From CALCMJ01 sp964475415 (GTDB lineage: Bacteria; Bacteroidota; Bacteroidia; Chitinophagales; Saprospiraceae), in the NCBI GenBank assembly GCA_964475415.1, contig CAYYWZ010000001.1:1-64000 (forward strand): a DNA stretch of 64,000 nucleotides. Reading direction: 5' to 3'. Shown here piece by piece: positions 53,038 through 62,812 of this stretch. Below the pieces are notes generated by a model. The model saw only the letters and a program-made list of their open reading frames with translations. It ran no database searches and was not told the DNA's origin. The position numbers and the translations under genes were made by a program. How positions within the stretch are numbered: the first letter of the stretch is position 1; every line of letters starts with the position of its first letter.

Positions 53038-55920
53038 ATGTCCTATTCTGAGTTAGATCTATTCGAACGACGCCACATCGGAATCAATAAAAATGAGACG
53101 AATGCTATGCTTAGCAAAATTAATATCTCCTCTCTCGAAGAATTGGTAGAAAAGACAGTTCCTTCGGGTATCCGATCATCACATGAGTTAAATATTCCAG
53201 ATGCGACATCTGAATTTGACTACCTTAATGAGTTAAGTCGCATAGCTTCTAAAAATAAAGTATTTAACAATTTTATAGGGCAAGGTTATTACGGAACCAT
53301 TACGCCATCTGTCATCCTTAGGAATATATTCCAAAATCCAGGATGGTATACACAGTATACTCCTTATCAGGCAGAAATTGCTCAGGGCAGATTAGAAGCC
53401 TTGCTTAATTTTCAGACCATGCTTAGTGATCTTACAGGAATGGAAATAGCTAATGCTTCCCTGCTAGACGAAGCCACTTCAGCTGCTGAGGCTATGGCCA
53501 TGTTCCAGGACATAGTCAATAAGAAAAGGAAAAAGAATCCAGCAACTAAATATTTTGTAGATGATAAGGTATACAGCCATACCGTAGATGTAGTTACAAC
53601 CAGAGCAGAGCCTATAGGTATAGAAATTGTAAGAGGAGATTGGGCAACTGTAGAAATTACGGATGAGTACATAGGTGTATTATTACAATACCCTAATGCA
53701 GAAGGTGACATATGCGATTATAGATCTTTTGCAGAAAAGTGCAGAGCGCTCAATGTGAAGATCTGCGTAGCTACAGACCTCATGAGTTTAGCACTACTAG
53801 AAGCTCCTGGAACTTGGGGAGCAGATGTAGCAGTAGGTAACACGCAAAGATTTGGCGTCCCTATGGGATATGGGGGACCGCACGCAGGCTTCTTCGCTAC
53901 GCACGAAGCCTTCAAACGTCAGATACCAGGAAGAATAATAGGTGTATCTATTGACAGCCAGAACAATCCTGCACTCAGGATGGCACTACAGACTAGAGAA
54001 CAACATATCAAAAGAGAAAAAGCAACCTCTAATATATGTACGGCGCAAGCCTTGCTTGCTGTAATGGCAGGCATGTATGCAGTGTATCATGGCAAAGAAG
54101 GTATTCATAATATTGCCGCTAGGATACATCATCTAACTTATATTCTTGCAGAAAATCTTTCTGCTATGGGTATAGCATTATCCAACGCACATTATTTTGA
54201 CACTATAACCATCAAGTTAGATAAAGAAAAAATAGATACAATAAGAGAAATCGCTGAGGCGAAAAAAATAAATCTTTTCTATGATAATAATCGAATTTCT
54301 ATATCTGTAGATGAAACAAAAAAACAAGAAGACATCGAGCTTATCCTAAGTATCTTTGCTGAGGCCTTTGACAAGAATTTCTTTGTTTCTTCATCTAATG
54401 GTGTACAGAAAATTCCTACTGAACTAAAAAGACAAACATCTTATCTAGATCATGAGATATTTAACTCTTACCACACTGAAAGTAAGATGATGCGTTATAT
54501 CAAGAGTCTAGAGAACAAAGATCTTTCTCTGGTACACTCTATGATAGCACTAGGTTCTTGTACGATGAAACTTAATGCAGCAACTCAACTGATACCTGTA
54601 AGCTGGAATGAGTTTTCTAATCTACATCCTTTTGCTCCTATAGATCAGACAGAAGGGTATCAACAAATTTTTGAGGAGCTAGAAAAATACCTAAGTGAAA
54701 TAACAGGCTTTACTGCTTGCTCTCTACAGCCTAACTCTGGAGCACAGGGAGAATATGCTGGACTGATGGTTATTTCTGCCTATCATAAGGCTATGGGAAA
54801 TAATCATAGAAATATTGCTATTATTCCTTCTTCTGCTCATGGTACTAATCCTGCGAGTGCAGTCATGGCAGGTATGAAGGTAGTTGTTGTAGCCTGTGAC
54901 GAAAGAGGAAATATCGACTTAGAAGATCTCAAAGCTAAAACGCTAGAACATAAAGATAATTTGGCAGCTCTTATGGTAACTTACCCGTCTACACATGGCG
55001 TATTTGAGACCGCTATCAAAGAGATCTGTGCACTTATACATGACAATGGTGGCATGGTCTATATGGACGGTGCTAATATGAATGCGCAAGTGGGATTGAC
55101 CAGTCCTGGAATAATAGGTGCTGATGTCTGCCATCTTAATTTACATAAGACCTTTGCTATACCACATGGAGGTGGTGGGCCCGGTATGGGTCCTATCTGT
55201 GTTAATGATAAGTTAGCTCCTTTTCTTCCTCGACATACACTCATAAAAACTGGAGGTGAGCAAGGCATAGGTGCTATATCTGCCGCGCCATGGGGAAGTG
55301 CAAGTATCCTGCTTATCTCTTATGGTTATATAAGACTACTAGGCAAAAAAGGCTTGACAAATTCTACCATATACGCTATCCTCAATGCTAACTATATTAA
55401 GGCTAGACTTGAAGGGGCATATCCAGTACTTTACTCAGGAGAAAACGGAATGGCCGCTCATGAGATGATCATAGATCTTAGACAGTTCAAGGCACTAGAT
55501 ATTTCTGCCGAAGATGTAGCAAAGCGTCTGATCGATTATGGATTCCATGCACCGACACTATCTTTTCCAGTGCCAGGAACGATCATGATAGAGCCTACAG
55601 AAAGTGAAGACAAGGAAGAGATAGATAGGTTCTGTGATGCACTACTTCAGATCAAAGCAGAGATAGATGAGATAGCAGATGGTACAGCTGATAAAGAAAA
55701 TAATGTGCTACATAATGCGCCGCACACACTAAGCATGATTACTTCCGATGACTGGTCTTATCCTTATGACAGAACTAAGGCCGCTTTTCCTCTGCCCTAT
55801 CTTAAGAAACAAAAATTTTGGGCTACGATAGGTAGAGTAAACAATGCGCACGGTGATAGAAATCTAATTTGTACCTGTCCTCCTATAGAGACTTATATGT
55901 CTGAAAATACAGAAATATGA
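53038..55920 (+). CDS. gcvP: Glycine dehydrogenase (decarboxylating), P-protein
   Basis: The 960-residue length is that of the fused homodimeric P-protein. The N-terminal half has FERRHIGINKNET and QTREQHIKREKATSNICTAQ. The C-terminal half carries the PLP lysine in HLNLHKTFAIPHGGGGPGMG. It decarboxylates glycine as part of the glycine cleavage system. The T and H proteins are not encoded nearby. The stop overlaps the endonuclease start by four bases (ATGA), although the two products act in different compartments. Confidence 0.97.
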   Translation: MSYSELDLFERRHIGINKNETNAMLSKINISSLEELVEKTVPSGIRSSHELNIPDATSEFDYLNELSRIASKNKVFNNFIGQGYYGTITPSVILRNIFQNPGWYTQYTPYQAEIAQGRLEALLNFQTMLSDLTGMEIANASLLDEATSAAEAMAMFQDIVNKKRKKNPATKYFVDDKVYSHTVDVVTTRAEPIGIEIVRGDWATVEITDEYIGVLLQYPNAEGDICDYRSFAEKCRALNVKICVATDLMSLALLEAPGTWGADVAVGNTQRFGVPMGYGGPHAGFFATHEAFKRQIPGRIIGVSIDSQNNPALRMALQTREQHIKREKATSNICTAQALLAVMAGMYAVYHGKEGIHNIAARIHHLTYILAENLSAMGIALSNAHYFDTITIKLDKEKIDTIREIAEAKKINLFYDNNRISISVDETKKQEDIELILSIFAEAFDKNFFVSSSNGVQKIPTELKRQTSYLDHEIFNSYHTESKMMRYIKSLENKDLSLVHSMIALGSCTMKLNAATQLIPVSWNEFSNLHPFAPIDQTEGYQQIFEELEKYLSEITGFTACSLQPNSGAQGEYAGLMVISAYHKAMGNNHRNIAIIPSSAHGTNPASAVMAGMKVVVVACDERGNIDLEDLKAKTLEHKDNLAALMVTYPSTHGVFETAIKEICALIHDNGGMVYMDGANMNAQVGLTSPGIIGADVCHLNLHKTFAIPHGGGGPGMGPICVNDKLAPFLPRHTLIKTGGEQGIGAISAAPWGSASILLISYGYIRLLGKKGLTNSTIYAILNANYIKARLEGAYPVLYSGENGMAAHEMIIDLRQFKALDISAEDVAKRLIDYGFHAPTLSFPVPGTIMIEPTESEDKEEIDRFCDALLQIKAEIDEIADGTADKENNVLHNAPHTLSMITSDDWSYPYDRTKAAFPLPYLKKQKFWATIGRVNNAHGDRNLICTCPPIETYMSENTEI

Positions 55921-56999
55921 GAATTATAATACTGGCTATTATCCTATGTTTTTCTTGCTCGGTGTATAGCCAGTATGATCATCTTCCTGTGTTTCCAGAA
56001 CAAGAAGGGGCTGAACTTTTGACTTCTCTACAGAATAGTTTTACACCTGATGATGTGTTATCTAGTTCTAATTCTAAGGATACATTATTTGCCGTTATCT
56101 ATGGAGAGAATGATAGCCTAAGTTGCGTCTATTCTGACTTTACCGTATACATGGATCCCTCGCAAGATCCCTCGCAAACGGTGTTTAACAACGATAATAC
56201 TGATGGTATGAACACTGAGCATTCCTACCCTAAGAGCAAAGGATCCGACGGAGGAAATGCTGAAGCAGATATGCACCATCTCTTCCCTTCGAAGGCCAAC
56301 GTTAACCAGAGAAGATCCAACTTTAAATATGGAGAGGTAAATGATAATGCCGCAACGAACTGGTACCTCAGAGATATTATTCTGAATAATCCACCGTCAG
56401 AAAACATAGACGCCTATAGCGAATTCGGAAACGAAACTTTCGAACCTAGAGAAGATATGAAAGGAAATATTGCTAGAGCCAATTTTTACTTTTATACCAT
56501 CTACAGAAATGAAGCAGATATAGAAGATCCAGAATTTTTCGATTTACAAAAAGACGATTTTTGTGACTGGCATTACAATGATCCTGTAGACGAAAAAGAA
56601 TGGAATAATACATTCAAGATTGCTTCTTACCAAAATGACAAAGCTAATCCGTTTGTACTAGACTGTAGTCTAGCTACAAGATTGTATTGTGATAATATTT
56701 CTGCAGCTTGCAATGCCACGGATACTGAAGATCTATTCCTTACTGATAGCGATTTAAAAATCTATCCGAATCCAGCGCAAACTGCATTAAACATACAATC
56801 ACCGTTCACAGAAAACATTACACGCTATACTATTCACAACAGTCAAGGGATTATTATCTATTCATTATCCCGTAATTTGGATATAAACAATGAAAAGCTA
56901 AGCATAGAAAATTTGGACTCAGGCATCTACTTTATTTCCTTTATTTTAGAGATAAATCATCAGACTTATTATAGCTCGCAAAGGTTTGTAAAGTTGTAG
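55917..56999 (+). CDS. Secreted endonuclease I with T9SS sorting domain
   Basis: The 360-residue protein has a signal peptide (MRIIILAIILCFSCSVYSQ). The endonuclease I core is MNTEHSYPKSKG and ADMHHLFPSKANVNQRRSN, with His and Asn residues of the beta-beta-alpha-metal site, followed by GNIARANFYFYTIYR. The last 80 residues are a type A sorting domain (LKIYPNPAQTALNIQ ... LDSGIYFISF). It should be exported by the type IX system and degrade extracellular DNA or RNA for nutrients. It overlaps gcvP by four bases. Confidence 0.92.
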   Translation: MRIIILAIILCFSCSVYSQYDHLPVFPEQEGAELLTSLQNSFTPDDVLSSSNSKDTLFAVIYGENDSLSCVYSDFTVYMDPSQDPSQTVFNNDNTDGMNTEHSYPKSKGSDGGNAEADMHHLFPSKANVNQRRSNFKYGEVNDNAATNWYLRDIILNNPPSENIDAYSEFGNETFEPREDMKGNIARANFYFYTIYRNEADIEDPEFFDLQKDDFCDWHYNDPVDEKEWNNTFKIASYQNDKANPFVLDCSLATRLYCDNISAACNATDTEDLFLTDSDLKIYPNPAQTALNIQSPFTENITRYTIHNSQGIIIYSLSRNLDINNEKLSIENLDSGIYFISFILEINHQTYYSSQRFVKL

Positions 57000-57035
57000 A
57001 TAAATTACTGTTCCTGATTAATTCAGTAAGAGCTT

Positions 57036-57749
57036 TTAATTCTTCATGCTTATTTTTCTATACACAACAATTGGAAGAAAAACCACTAGCATAAGAAATA
57101 ACACTACGCCCTGCCCCAGCAACAAATACCAAGGCCATGGGCCCATATAATCCAGCAAGGATGCAACAGGAGGTTTTTCTACCGTATAAAAATAATTAGA
57201 GCCAAGAAAGAGATTTATTAAATGAATAACAAACATGTATAGATTCGTCAGAAGGAAAGTATTGCGCATGTCTCTCCACGTGACTTTGTAGCCATAGACC
57301 ACAATAGCATAAATAGGGATTATGACTAAGCCACTATGTATCATAAAGTAAACGAAATACTCAAAATGTGGAAATCCATTTATTAGATCAGGAGTAAGAT
57401 TAGCATTGAGTGTTCCGACTAAGACCCAGAAATATAATACACCTAGAAAAAATTTAGTCCTATAATACATAATAAACGGAGCCATGATCGCCACAATTCT
57501 ACATAGATGTAAAGGCAAATCCAACTTATAATCAAAAGTACCAAGGCAGGCTAAAATTGACATTCTTATAAGCATTCCACCAAGAGGAATCAAAGCGATA
57601 CTTACACCTATCCGTAGCTGCTGGTCTTTATTACAATAATTCTTAGCATAATAAATTACAAATGAACCTAGCATAAAGAAAAAGAACAATGCTGAAATAT
57701 GGGCCAAAGACCAGGCCTTAAAAAGTTTATCTGTAAAGAAAAAAGACAT
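57036..57749 (-). CDS. YwaF-like (TIGR02206) integral membrane protein
   Basis: The 237-residue protein has seven hydrophobic segments, among them ISALFFFFMLGSFVIYYA, LYFWVLVGTLNANLTP, YFVYFMIHSGLVIIPIYAIV and LGQGVVLFLMLVVFLPIVVY. The motif LPLHLCRIVAI in the third segment is typical of the YwaF/TIGR02206 family. The function of the family is unknown. It is convergent with the endonuclease gene. Confidence 0.82.
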   Translation of the reverse strand: MSFFFTDKLFKAWSLAHISALFFFFMLGSFVIYYAKNYCNKDQQLRIGVSIALIPLGGMLIRMSILACLGTFDYKLDLPLHLCRIVAIMAPFIMYYRTKFFLGVLYFWVLVGTLNANLTPDLINGFPHFEYFVYFMIHSGLVIIPIYAIVVYGYKVTWRDMRNTFLLTNLYMFVIHLINLFLGSNYFYTVEKPPVASLLDYMGPWPWYLLLGQGVVLFLMLVVFLPIVVYRKISMKN

Positions 57750-57817
57750 CTGTTACTAAAAATTATAAATCAAAGAAAACAAATTCATATTTTACACTTC
57801 TAACTAAAAATACAGAA

Positions 57818-60007
57818 ATGAAAATTAATTGGATATTAATCTTAATGATATCAGCTTCCATATTTCAGAAAAGCTATGCAGGTGAAGGTATGTGGCTTCC
57901 TCTTTTTCTGAAATCGCTTAATGAAGCAGAGATGCAATCCATGGGAATGAAAATAAGTGCAGAAGATATCTATTCTGTCAATAAAGGTTCTCTCAAAGAT
58001 GCCATCGTACATTTTGGTGGATTCTGTACATCAGAGATTATCTCTGACCAAGGTCTATTACTTACCAATCATCATTGCGGATACGGTCAGATACAATCGC
58101 ATTCTTCCGTAGACAACAATCTGCTCGAAGATGGATTCTGGGCAAAAACCAAGGCTGAAGAACTTTCCAACCCTGGCCTGACAGCAACATTTATAAACGA
58201 AATAATAGATGTTACAGACGATGTCCTAAGAAAGGTAAATGATAAGATGTCTGATACAGAAAGACAAAGCATTATAGATTCTAATCTGGAAATTGTAAGA
58301 GCAGAAATAAAAAAATCAGCATATCAAGATGCCTATATAAGACCATTCTATAATGGCAACCAATATTTTGCTTTTATAACAACAACTTATAGAGATGTAA
58401 GACTAGTAGGAACGCCTCCAGAATCTATAGGTAAATTCGGAGCAGACACAGATAACTGGGAGTGGCCAAGACACACAGGCGACTTCTCTCTATTTAGAAT
58501 TTACGCTGGACCAGATAATTTACCTGCTGATTATTCCACTGATAACAAACCTTATAATCCTAAACACCACTTACCAATCTCACTAGATGGCGTAGAGGAG
58601 GGTGATTTTACCTTAGTGTTTGGGTTTCCAGGAAGAACAAACCAATATCTACCTGCAGTCGCTGTAGAGCAAACAGTAGACGTACTTAATCCTGCCAAAA
58701 TAGGTATAAGAGAAAAATCTCTCGCTGTGATGAGTAAATATATGCGAGCTGATGAAAGCATCAAAATACAATATGCTTCTAAGTTTGCTAGTATAGCCAA
58801 TTACTGGAAAAAGTGGATCGGTGAAAGTCAGGGATTAGTACAGACCAAAGCTATCCAAAAGAAGAAAGATCAAGAGGAAAGTTTCATAAGTTATAGTGCA
58901 GGTCCCGTCAAAAAAACAAATACTAATAATAAGGCCATAATCGATGAGTTCGGCAAACTCTATAAAGGAATAGAACCTTATGCACTTACAAGAGACTACT
59001 ACAGCGAAATCACTTCTAGAAATGTAGAAGCATTGCGAGTATCCGGCTATATGAGAAACTTAGTTACTAGATTTGAAAAAAATGGAGCTGAAGGATATAC
59101 CTCATATGCAAATAGACTAAAAGGTTTCTTAGAAGGAATTTATAAAAACTACAACAGTGATGTAGACCAAGAAATATTTACGGAATTGGTAAGCTTATAC
59201 AAGGATAAGTTGTCTGATCCTTTTGTACCTGATATGATAAGTGGAAAAAATATGCTTACCAGAGCAATGGGTACTGCAGAACTATCTAAACAATTATATG
59301 CTAACAGTTTCTTGCCACATGGTGACAAGGTTCTTGCCCTATTAGATGCTGATCCTGCATCAGCTGTAGCTCAGATAAAAGTAGACCCTATATATAGCTT
59401 TAGCTCTGAATGGAAAAAAGTATACGACAAGGAGGTTGCTGCACCATATAACATTTATAAATCTCAAATAGATTCTCTACAACGTCTTTATATGAAGGCG
59501 CAATTAGCAAATGCAGGTGAAAGAAAACTATTTCCTGATGCTAACAGTACAATGAGAGTATCCTATGGTCAAGTAAATGGTTACGTACCTATTGATGGCG
59601 TTTTCTACACGCCTGTAACCCATCTGGATGGTGTGATTGCAAAGTACAAACCTGGCGATTATGAGTTTGATGTTCCTGCAAAACTGATTGACCTATATAA
59701 CAAAAAAGACTACGGTCAGTATGCCGCGGAAAATGGGAAAATTCCAGTATGCTTCTTAGGTTCTAATCATACAACTGGAGGTAACTCAGGAAGTCCTGCG
59801 ATCGATGCACATGGAAATCTTATCGGTCTCAATTTTGATAGAGTGTGGGAAGGTACTATGAGCGATCTTAACTATGACAAAAGCATCTGTAGAAACATTA
59901 TGGTAGATGCACGGTACGTTTTGTTCATCGTAGATAAGTTTGCTGGTGCCACGCACCTTATAGATGAGATGACACTAGTACATCCTAAGAAAAAGTTGAA
60001 AAAATAA
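57818..60007 (+). CDS. S46 family dipeptidyl-peptidase, DPP11-like
   Basis: The 729-residue protein has a signal peptide (ILILMISASIFQKSYAGEG). The catalytic His is in LLTNHHCGYGQIQSHS, the Asp is probably in GADTDNWEWPRHTGDFS, and the Ser is in HTTGGNSGSPAIDAHGN. The motif LNFDRVWEGTMSDL has Arg at the place where DPP11 enzymes bind the acidic P1 residue and DPP7 has Gly. Release of X-Asp/X-Glu dipeptides in the periplasm is therefore predicted. The specificity call rests on this one position from memory of the family. Confidence 0.9.
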   Translation: MKINWILILMISASIFQKSYAGEGMWLPLFLKSLNEAEMQSMGMKISAEDIYSVNKGSLKDAIVHFGGFCTSEIISDQGLLLTNHHCGYGQIQSHSSVDNNLLEDGFWAKTKAEELSNPGLTATFINEIIDVTDDVLRKVNDKMSDTERQSIIDSNLEIVRAEIKKSAYQDAYIRPFYNGNQYFAFITTTYRDVRLVGTPPESIGKFGADTDNWEWPRHTGDFSLFRIYAGPDNLPADYSTDNKPYNPKHHLPISLDGVEEGDFTLVFGFPGRTNQYLPAVAVEQTVDVLNPAKIGIREKSLAVMSKYMRADESIKIQYASKFASIANYWKKWIGESQGLVQTKAIQKKKDQEESFISYSAGPVKKTNTNNKAIIDEFGKLYKGIEPYALTRDYYSEITSRNVEALRVSGYMRNLVTRFEKNGAEGYTSYANRLKGFLEGIYKNYNSDVDQEIFTELVSLYKDKLSDPFVPDMISGKNMLTRAMGTAELSKQLYANSFLPHGDKVLALLDADPASAVAQIKVDPIYSFSSEWKKVYDKEVAAPYNIYKSQIDSLQRLYMKAQLANAGERKLFPDANSTMRVSYGQVNGYVPIDGVFYTPVTHLDGVIAKYKPGDYEFDVPAKLIDLYNKKDYGQYAAENGKIPVCFLGSNHTTGGNSGSPAIDAHGNLIGLNFDRVWEGTMSDLNYDKSICRNIMVDARYVLFIVDKFAGATHLIDEMTLVHPKKKLKK

Positions 60008-60023
60008 AATGACTCAACTAGTT

Positions 60024-60063
60024 AAAAAAAGCATTACTTCACTCAGAGGTAATGCTTTTTTTT
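60024..60063 (+). terminator. Intrinsic terminator of the S46 peptidase gene
   Basis: AAAAAAAGCATTAC pairs with GTAATGCTTTTTTT around an 11-base loop. It starts 17 bases after the stop and ends in a T-run. Confidence 0.88.
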
Positions 60064-60278
60064 ATTTACTTATCTAACAAACAGCTAATAGTAACTATAT
60101 TTTCTAAAGAACTATTTGCAATTATTTTCATAATTCCGACGGATATAATAATAACCTAGATTTACGATAGACCATACTTCTAATGATATTCCTACAAGTG
60201 CTCTTATTTTCTAATAGATAGTGATCTACTTCTTAGTAGGGTCGATAGATAACTATCCATTTATAATTTATAGAAGGA

Positions 60279-60597
60279 TTACAATCTCTGATGATACAAT
60301 CTATCATTCTTGATTATTATAAGATAATCTCCTCCTATTCTCATATACGTATTTCCGCTGATGGTAACTTGACCTGGGTTCTTTGCTCTAAGTGTAATAG
60401 GCAGTCCGTCTATACCATTAGCATCGAAAACAAATAGGAGTATCTAACCAGATTCCATCTTCCATTTCGATTATATCACCAGGCTGTGCATTATCTATTG
60501 CATCATCTAACTCCGTAATATTAGTAACGGAAATCAACTGAGCATAAAGAGAAGTACTTGATACCCATAGAACGAAAAGAAGTACAATAATTCTCAT
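60279..60597 (-). pseudogene. N-terminal remnant of a polysaccharide lyase family 6 (alginate lyase/chondroitinase B-like) gene
   Basis: On the minus strand ATG 60597 opens a signal peptide (VLLFVLWVSSTSLYAQ) and SVTNITELDDAIDNAQPGD, then IIEMEDGIWLDTP, the start of the PL6 beta-helix. The frame stops after 59 codons. The next frame continues VFDANGIDGLPITLRAKNPG, QVTISGNTYMRIGGDYLIII to a stop at 60279. A one-base shift near 60432 separates the two, and the remaining several hundred residues of the enzyme are missing. Bases 60064-60278 hold nothing that I recognise. Confidence 0.75.
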
Positions 60598-60767
60598 AGT
60601 TTAGAATAAAATTTCTTTTCTGGGGCGAATTTGAATTTTGTCAATGATTTAAATTTACTCAAAAAACAGATATCATAGCGGAAATAAAATAATTATAATG
60701 TCAACGATAAGATAAGATATAGACACTAATAATATTGATACATGGAAAATAATACTTTGTTTTTCGT

Positions 60768-61349
60768 CTACTTACTTGTAGTATTATATCTAAAACACGA
60801 AACTAGGTGATCATTGACCATCCCTGTGGCTTGCATAAATGCATAACAGATCGTACTACCTACAAACTTAAATCCTCGTTTCTTTAGATCTTTAGCCATA
60901 GCGTCTGATTCTGCAGTATTAGCTGGTACTTCTGTTAAATTTTTAAATTTATTCTTAATCGTTTTTCCTCCCACAAATGACCAAATATATTTATCGAAAC
61001 TTCCAAACTCTTTCTGTGTAGCTAAGAAAAATTTTGCATTGTTAATACTTGCATTGACCTTTAATTTATTTCTAATAATACCTGGATCGCTTAACAGTTT
61101 TTCTTTCTTCTTTTCTGTGTATCTAGCTATTTTCGCGGCGTCAAAATTATCATAAACCTTCCTGTAATGTTCTCTCTTCTTAAGTACTGTACTCCAGCTT
61201 AGTCCTGCCTGCGCACCTTCTAATATTAACATCTCAAATAACATCCTGTCATTATGAACTGGCACACCCCATTCCGTATCATGGTAGTCTATATAAGCAT
61301 CGAATCCTAGGCACCATGGGCATCGTTCTTTGGTCTTTTTTATAGCCAT
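60768..61349 (-). CDS. tag: DNA-3-methyladenine glycosylase I
   Basis: The 193-residue protein matches Tag throughout: RCPWCLGFDAYIDYHDTEWG, VPVHNDRMLFEMLILEGAQA, GLSWSTVLKKREHYRKV and the C-terminal GFKFVGSTICYAFMQATGMV followed by NDHLVSCFRY. The Cys and His residues at both ends form the zinc snap. It excises 3-methyladenine from DNA and acts in the cytosol. It stands alone. Confidence 0.96.
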   Translation of the reverse strand: MAIKKTKERCPWCLGFDAYIDYHDTEWGVPVHNDRMLFEMLILEGAQAGLSWSTVLKKREHYRKVYDNFDAAKIARYTEKKKEKLLSDPGIIRNKLKVNASINNAKFFLATQKEFGSFDKYIWSFVGGKTIKNKFKNLTEVPANTAESDAMAKDLKKRGFKFVGSTICYAFMQATGMVNDHLVSCFRYNTTSK

Positions 61350-61478
61350 TTTTTATATATTCGGTCTATTGGTTAGTTTTAGTATAGATCTAATCATTTT
61401 TGTTTTAAAATTAATCTCTAATAAGAAGATATTTACTTCCTCAAATTACTATATTGATTGCTATAACAGAACATAAGC

Positions 61479-62789
61479 ATGAAAAATATTCTACTATACA
61501 TTTTCTTTATAGGTTCTTCACTTACACTGTCTGCACAGATAAGTGATTTTGATAAATTATTATTTGACTTACCTGATGTCGTCTTTGAAAAAATAAATAC
61601 ACCAAAAGGCTATGAATCTGCCTACAAACTTTTAATTAAACAACCAATCGATCATAATAATCCAGATCATGGGTATTTCTATCAGAAAGCATACCTCAGT
61701 CATAAAGGAATGGATAAGACTACCGTAATGATTACGCAAGGATATAATAGAGGCAGGAATGCTATAGGTGAACTCGCAGCCCTTTTACAAGCTAACCAGA
61801 TAGATATAGAACATAGATATTATGGCGAAAGTCTTCCAGATTCTATAGAATACAAATACCTGAACCTAGAACAAGCTACTGCAGATTTACATCATATCAA
61901 TACACTATTCAGAAATATTTATAAGAACAAGTGGGTCGCTACAGGTATAAGCAAGGGCGGTCAAACATCAATTTTTTACAGATACTTCTATCCTGAAGAT
62001 GTAGATGTAAGTGTGCCCTATGTTGCCCCGCTAAACATAGAAAGAGAAGAAACTAGAATCTATGATTTTCTCGATACTATCGGCAGTGAAAACTGTAGAA
62101 ACAAGATACACGATGTGCAAATCAGAATCCTAGAAAATAGAGATGCTACTCTAGACAAACTAAAGTGGTACAGTAAGGGAGCGAATCTCAAGTATAGTTA
62201 TTTGGACTTTGACGAAGCTATAGAATATGCTGTATTAGAGTACCCTTTTTCTTTTTGGCAATGGGGTGGAAAATGTGATGAGATACCAACAGATACTGCG
62301 AGCTTAAACGAAACGCTGATGCACTTTATAGATGTTTCTGGAATTAGTTTTTTCGCAGATAATAGTATGGAGGCTTATAAGTCACACTACTACCAAGCTG
62401 GAACTCAGATGGGATATTACAGTTATAACACTGAAGGTTTCGAAAAACTACTCAAAGCTCTACCACTGAAGCCTAATCCTAGTGCCGTATTTATGCCGAA
62501 TAAAATAGAAGCAGAATTCAATAACGAACTTCCAAAAAAAGTAGATCGCTGGATAAAAGAAAAAGGAGATAAGTTTATCTACATCAACGGTGCCAATGAT
62601 ACCTGGTCAGCAACGGCTGTACAGCCAAATGAGAAAAGAGATGCCCTATGGTTTTTCTTGGAGGGAAAAGATCATGGTCAAGCGAGAATTAAGAATATGA
62701 CTGAAGTGGAAAGGAGTCAGTTGATCACTACCCTAGAAAAATGGCTTGGTCATAATATCGATGATATATTTGATAAAGAAAAAAAGTAA
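61479..62789 (+). CDS. Secreted S37-type (PS-10) serine aminopeptidase-like protein
   Basis: The 436-residue protein has a signal peptide (ILLYIFFIGSSLTLSAQ). It begins with the family phrase LLIKQPIDHNNPDHGYFYQK and has QANQIDIEHRYYGESLPDS, the nucleophile elbow VATGISKGGQTSIFYRYFYP, and a late Asp/His region (FIYINGANDTWSATAV, GKDHGQARI). These match the S37 PS-10 tripeptidyl aminopeptidase group. It likely removes peptides from exported proteins or nutrients outside the inner membrane. Confidence 0.88.
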   Translation: MKNILLYIFFIGSSLTLSAQISDFDKLLFDLPDVVFEKINTPKGYESAYKLLIKQPIDHNNPDHGYFYQKAYLSHKGMDKTTVMITQGYNRGRNAIGELAALLQANQIDIEHRYYGESLPDSIEYKYLNLEQATADLHHINTLFRNIYKNKWVATGISKGGQTSIFYRYFYPEDVDVSVPYVAPLNIEREETRIYDFLDTIGSENCRNKIHDVQIRILENRDATLDKLKWYSKGANLKYSYLDFDEAIEYAVLEYPFSFWQWGGKCDEIPTDTASLNETLMHFIDVSGISFFADNSMEAYKSHYYQAGTQMGYYSYNTEGFEKLLKALPLKPNPSAVFMPNKIEAEFNNELPKKVDRWIKEKGDKFIYINGANDTWSATAVQPNEKRDALWFFLEGKDHGQARIKNMTEVERSQLITTLEKWLGHNIDDIFDKEKK

Positions 62790-62812
62790 GTTCAGATATA
62801 GTTAGGAGAATA

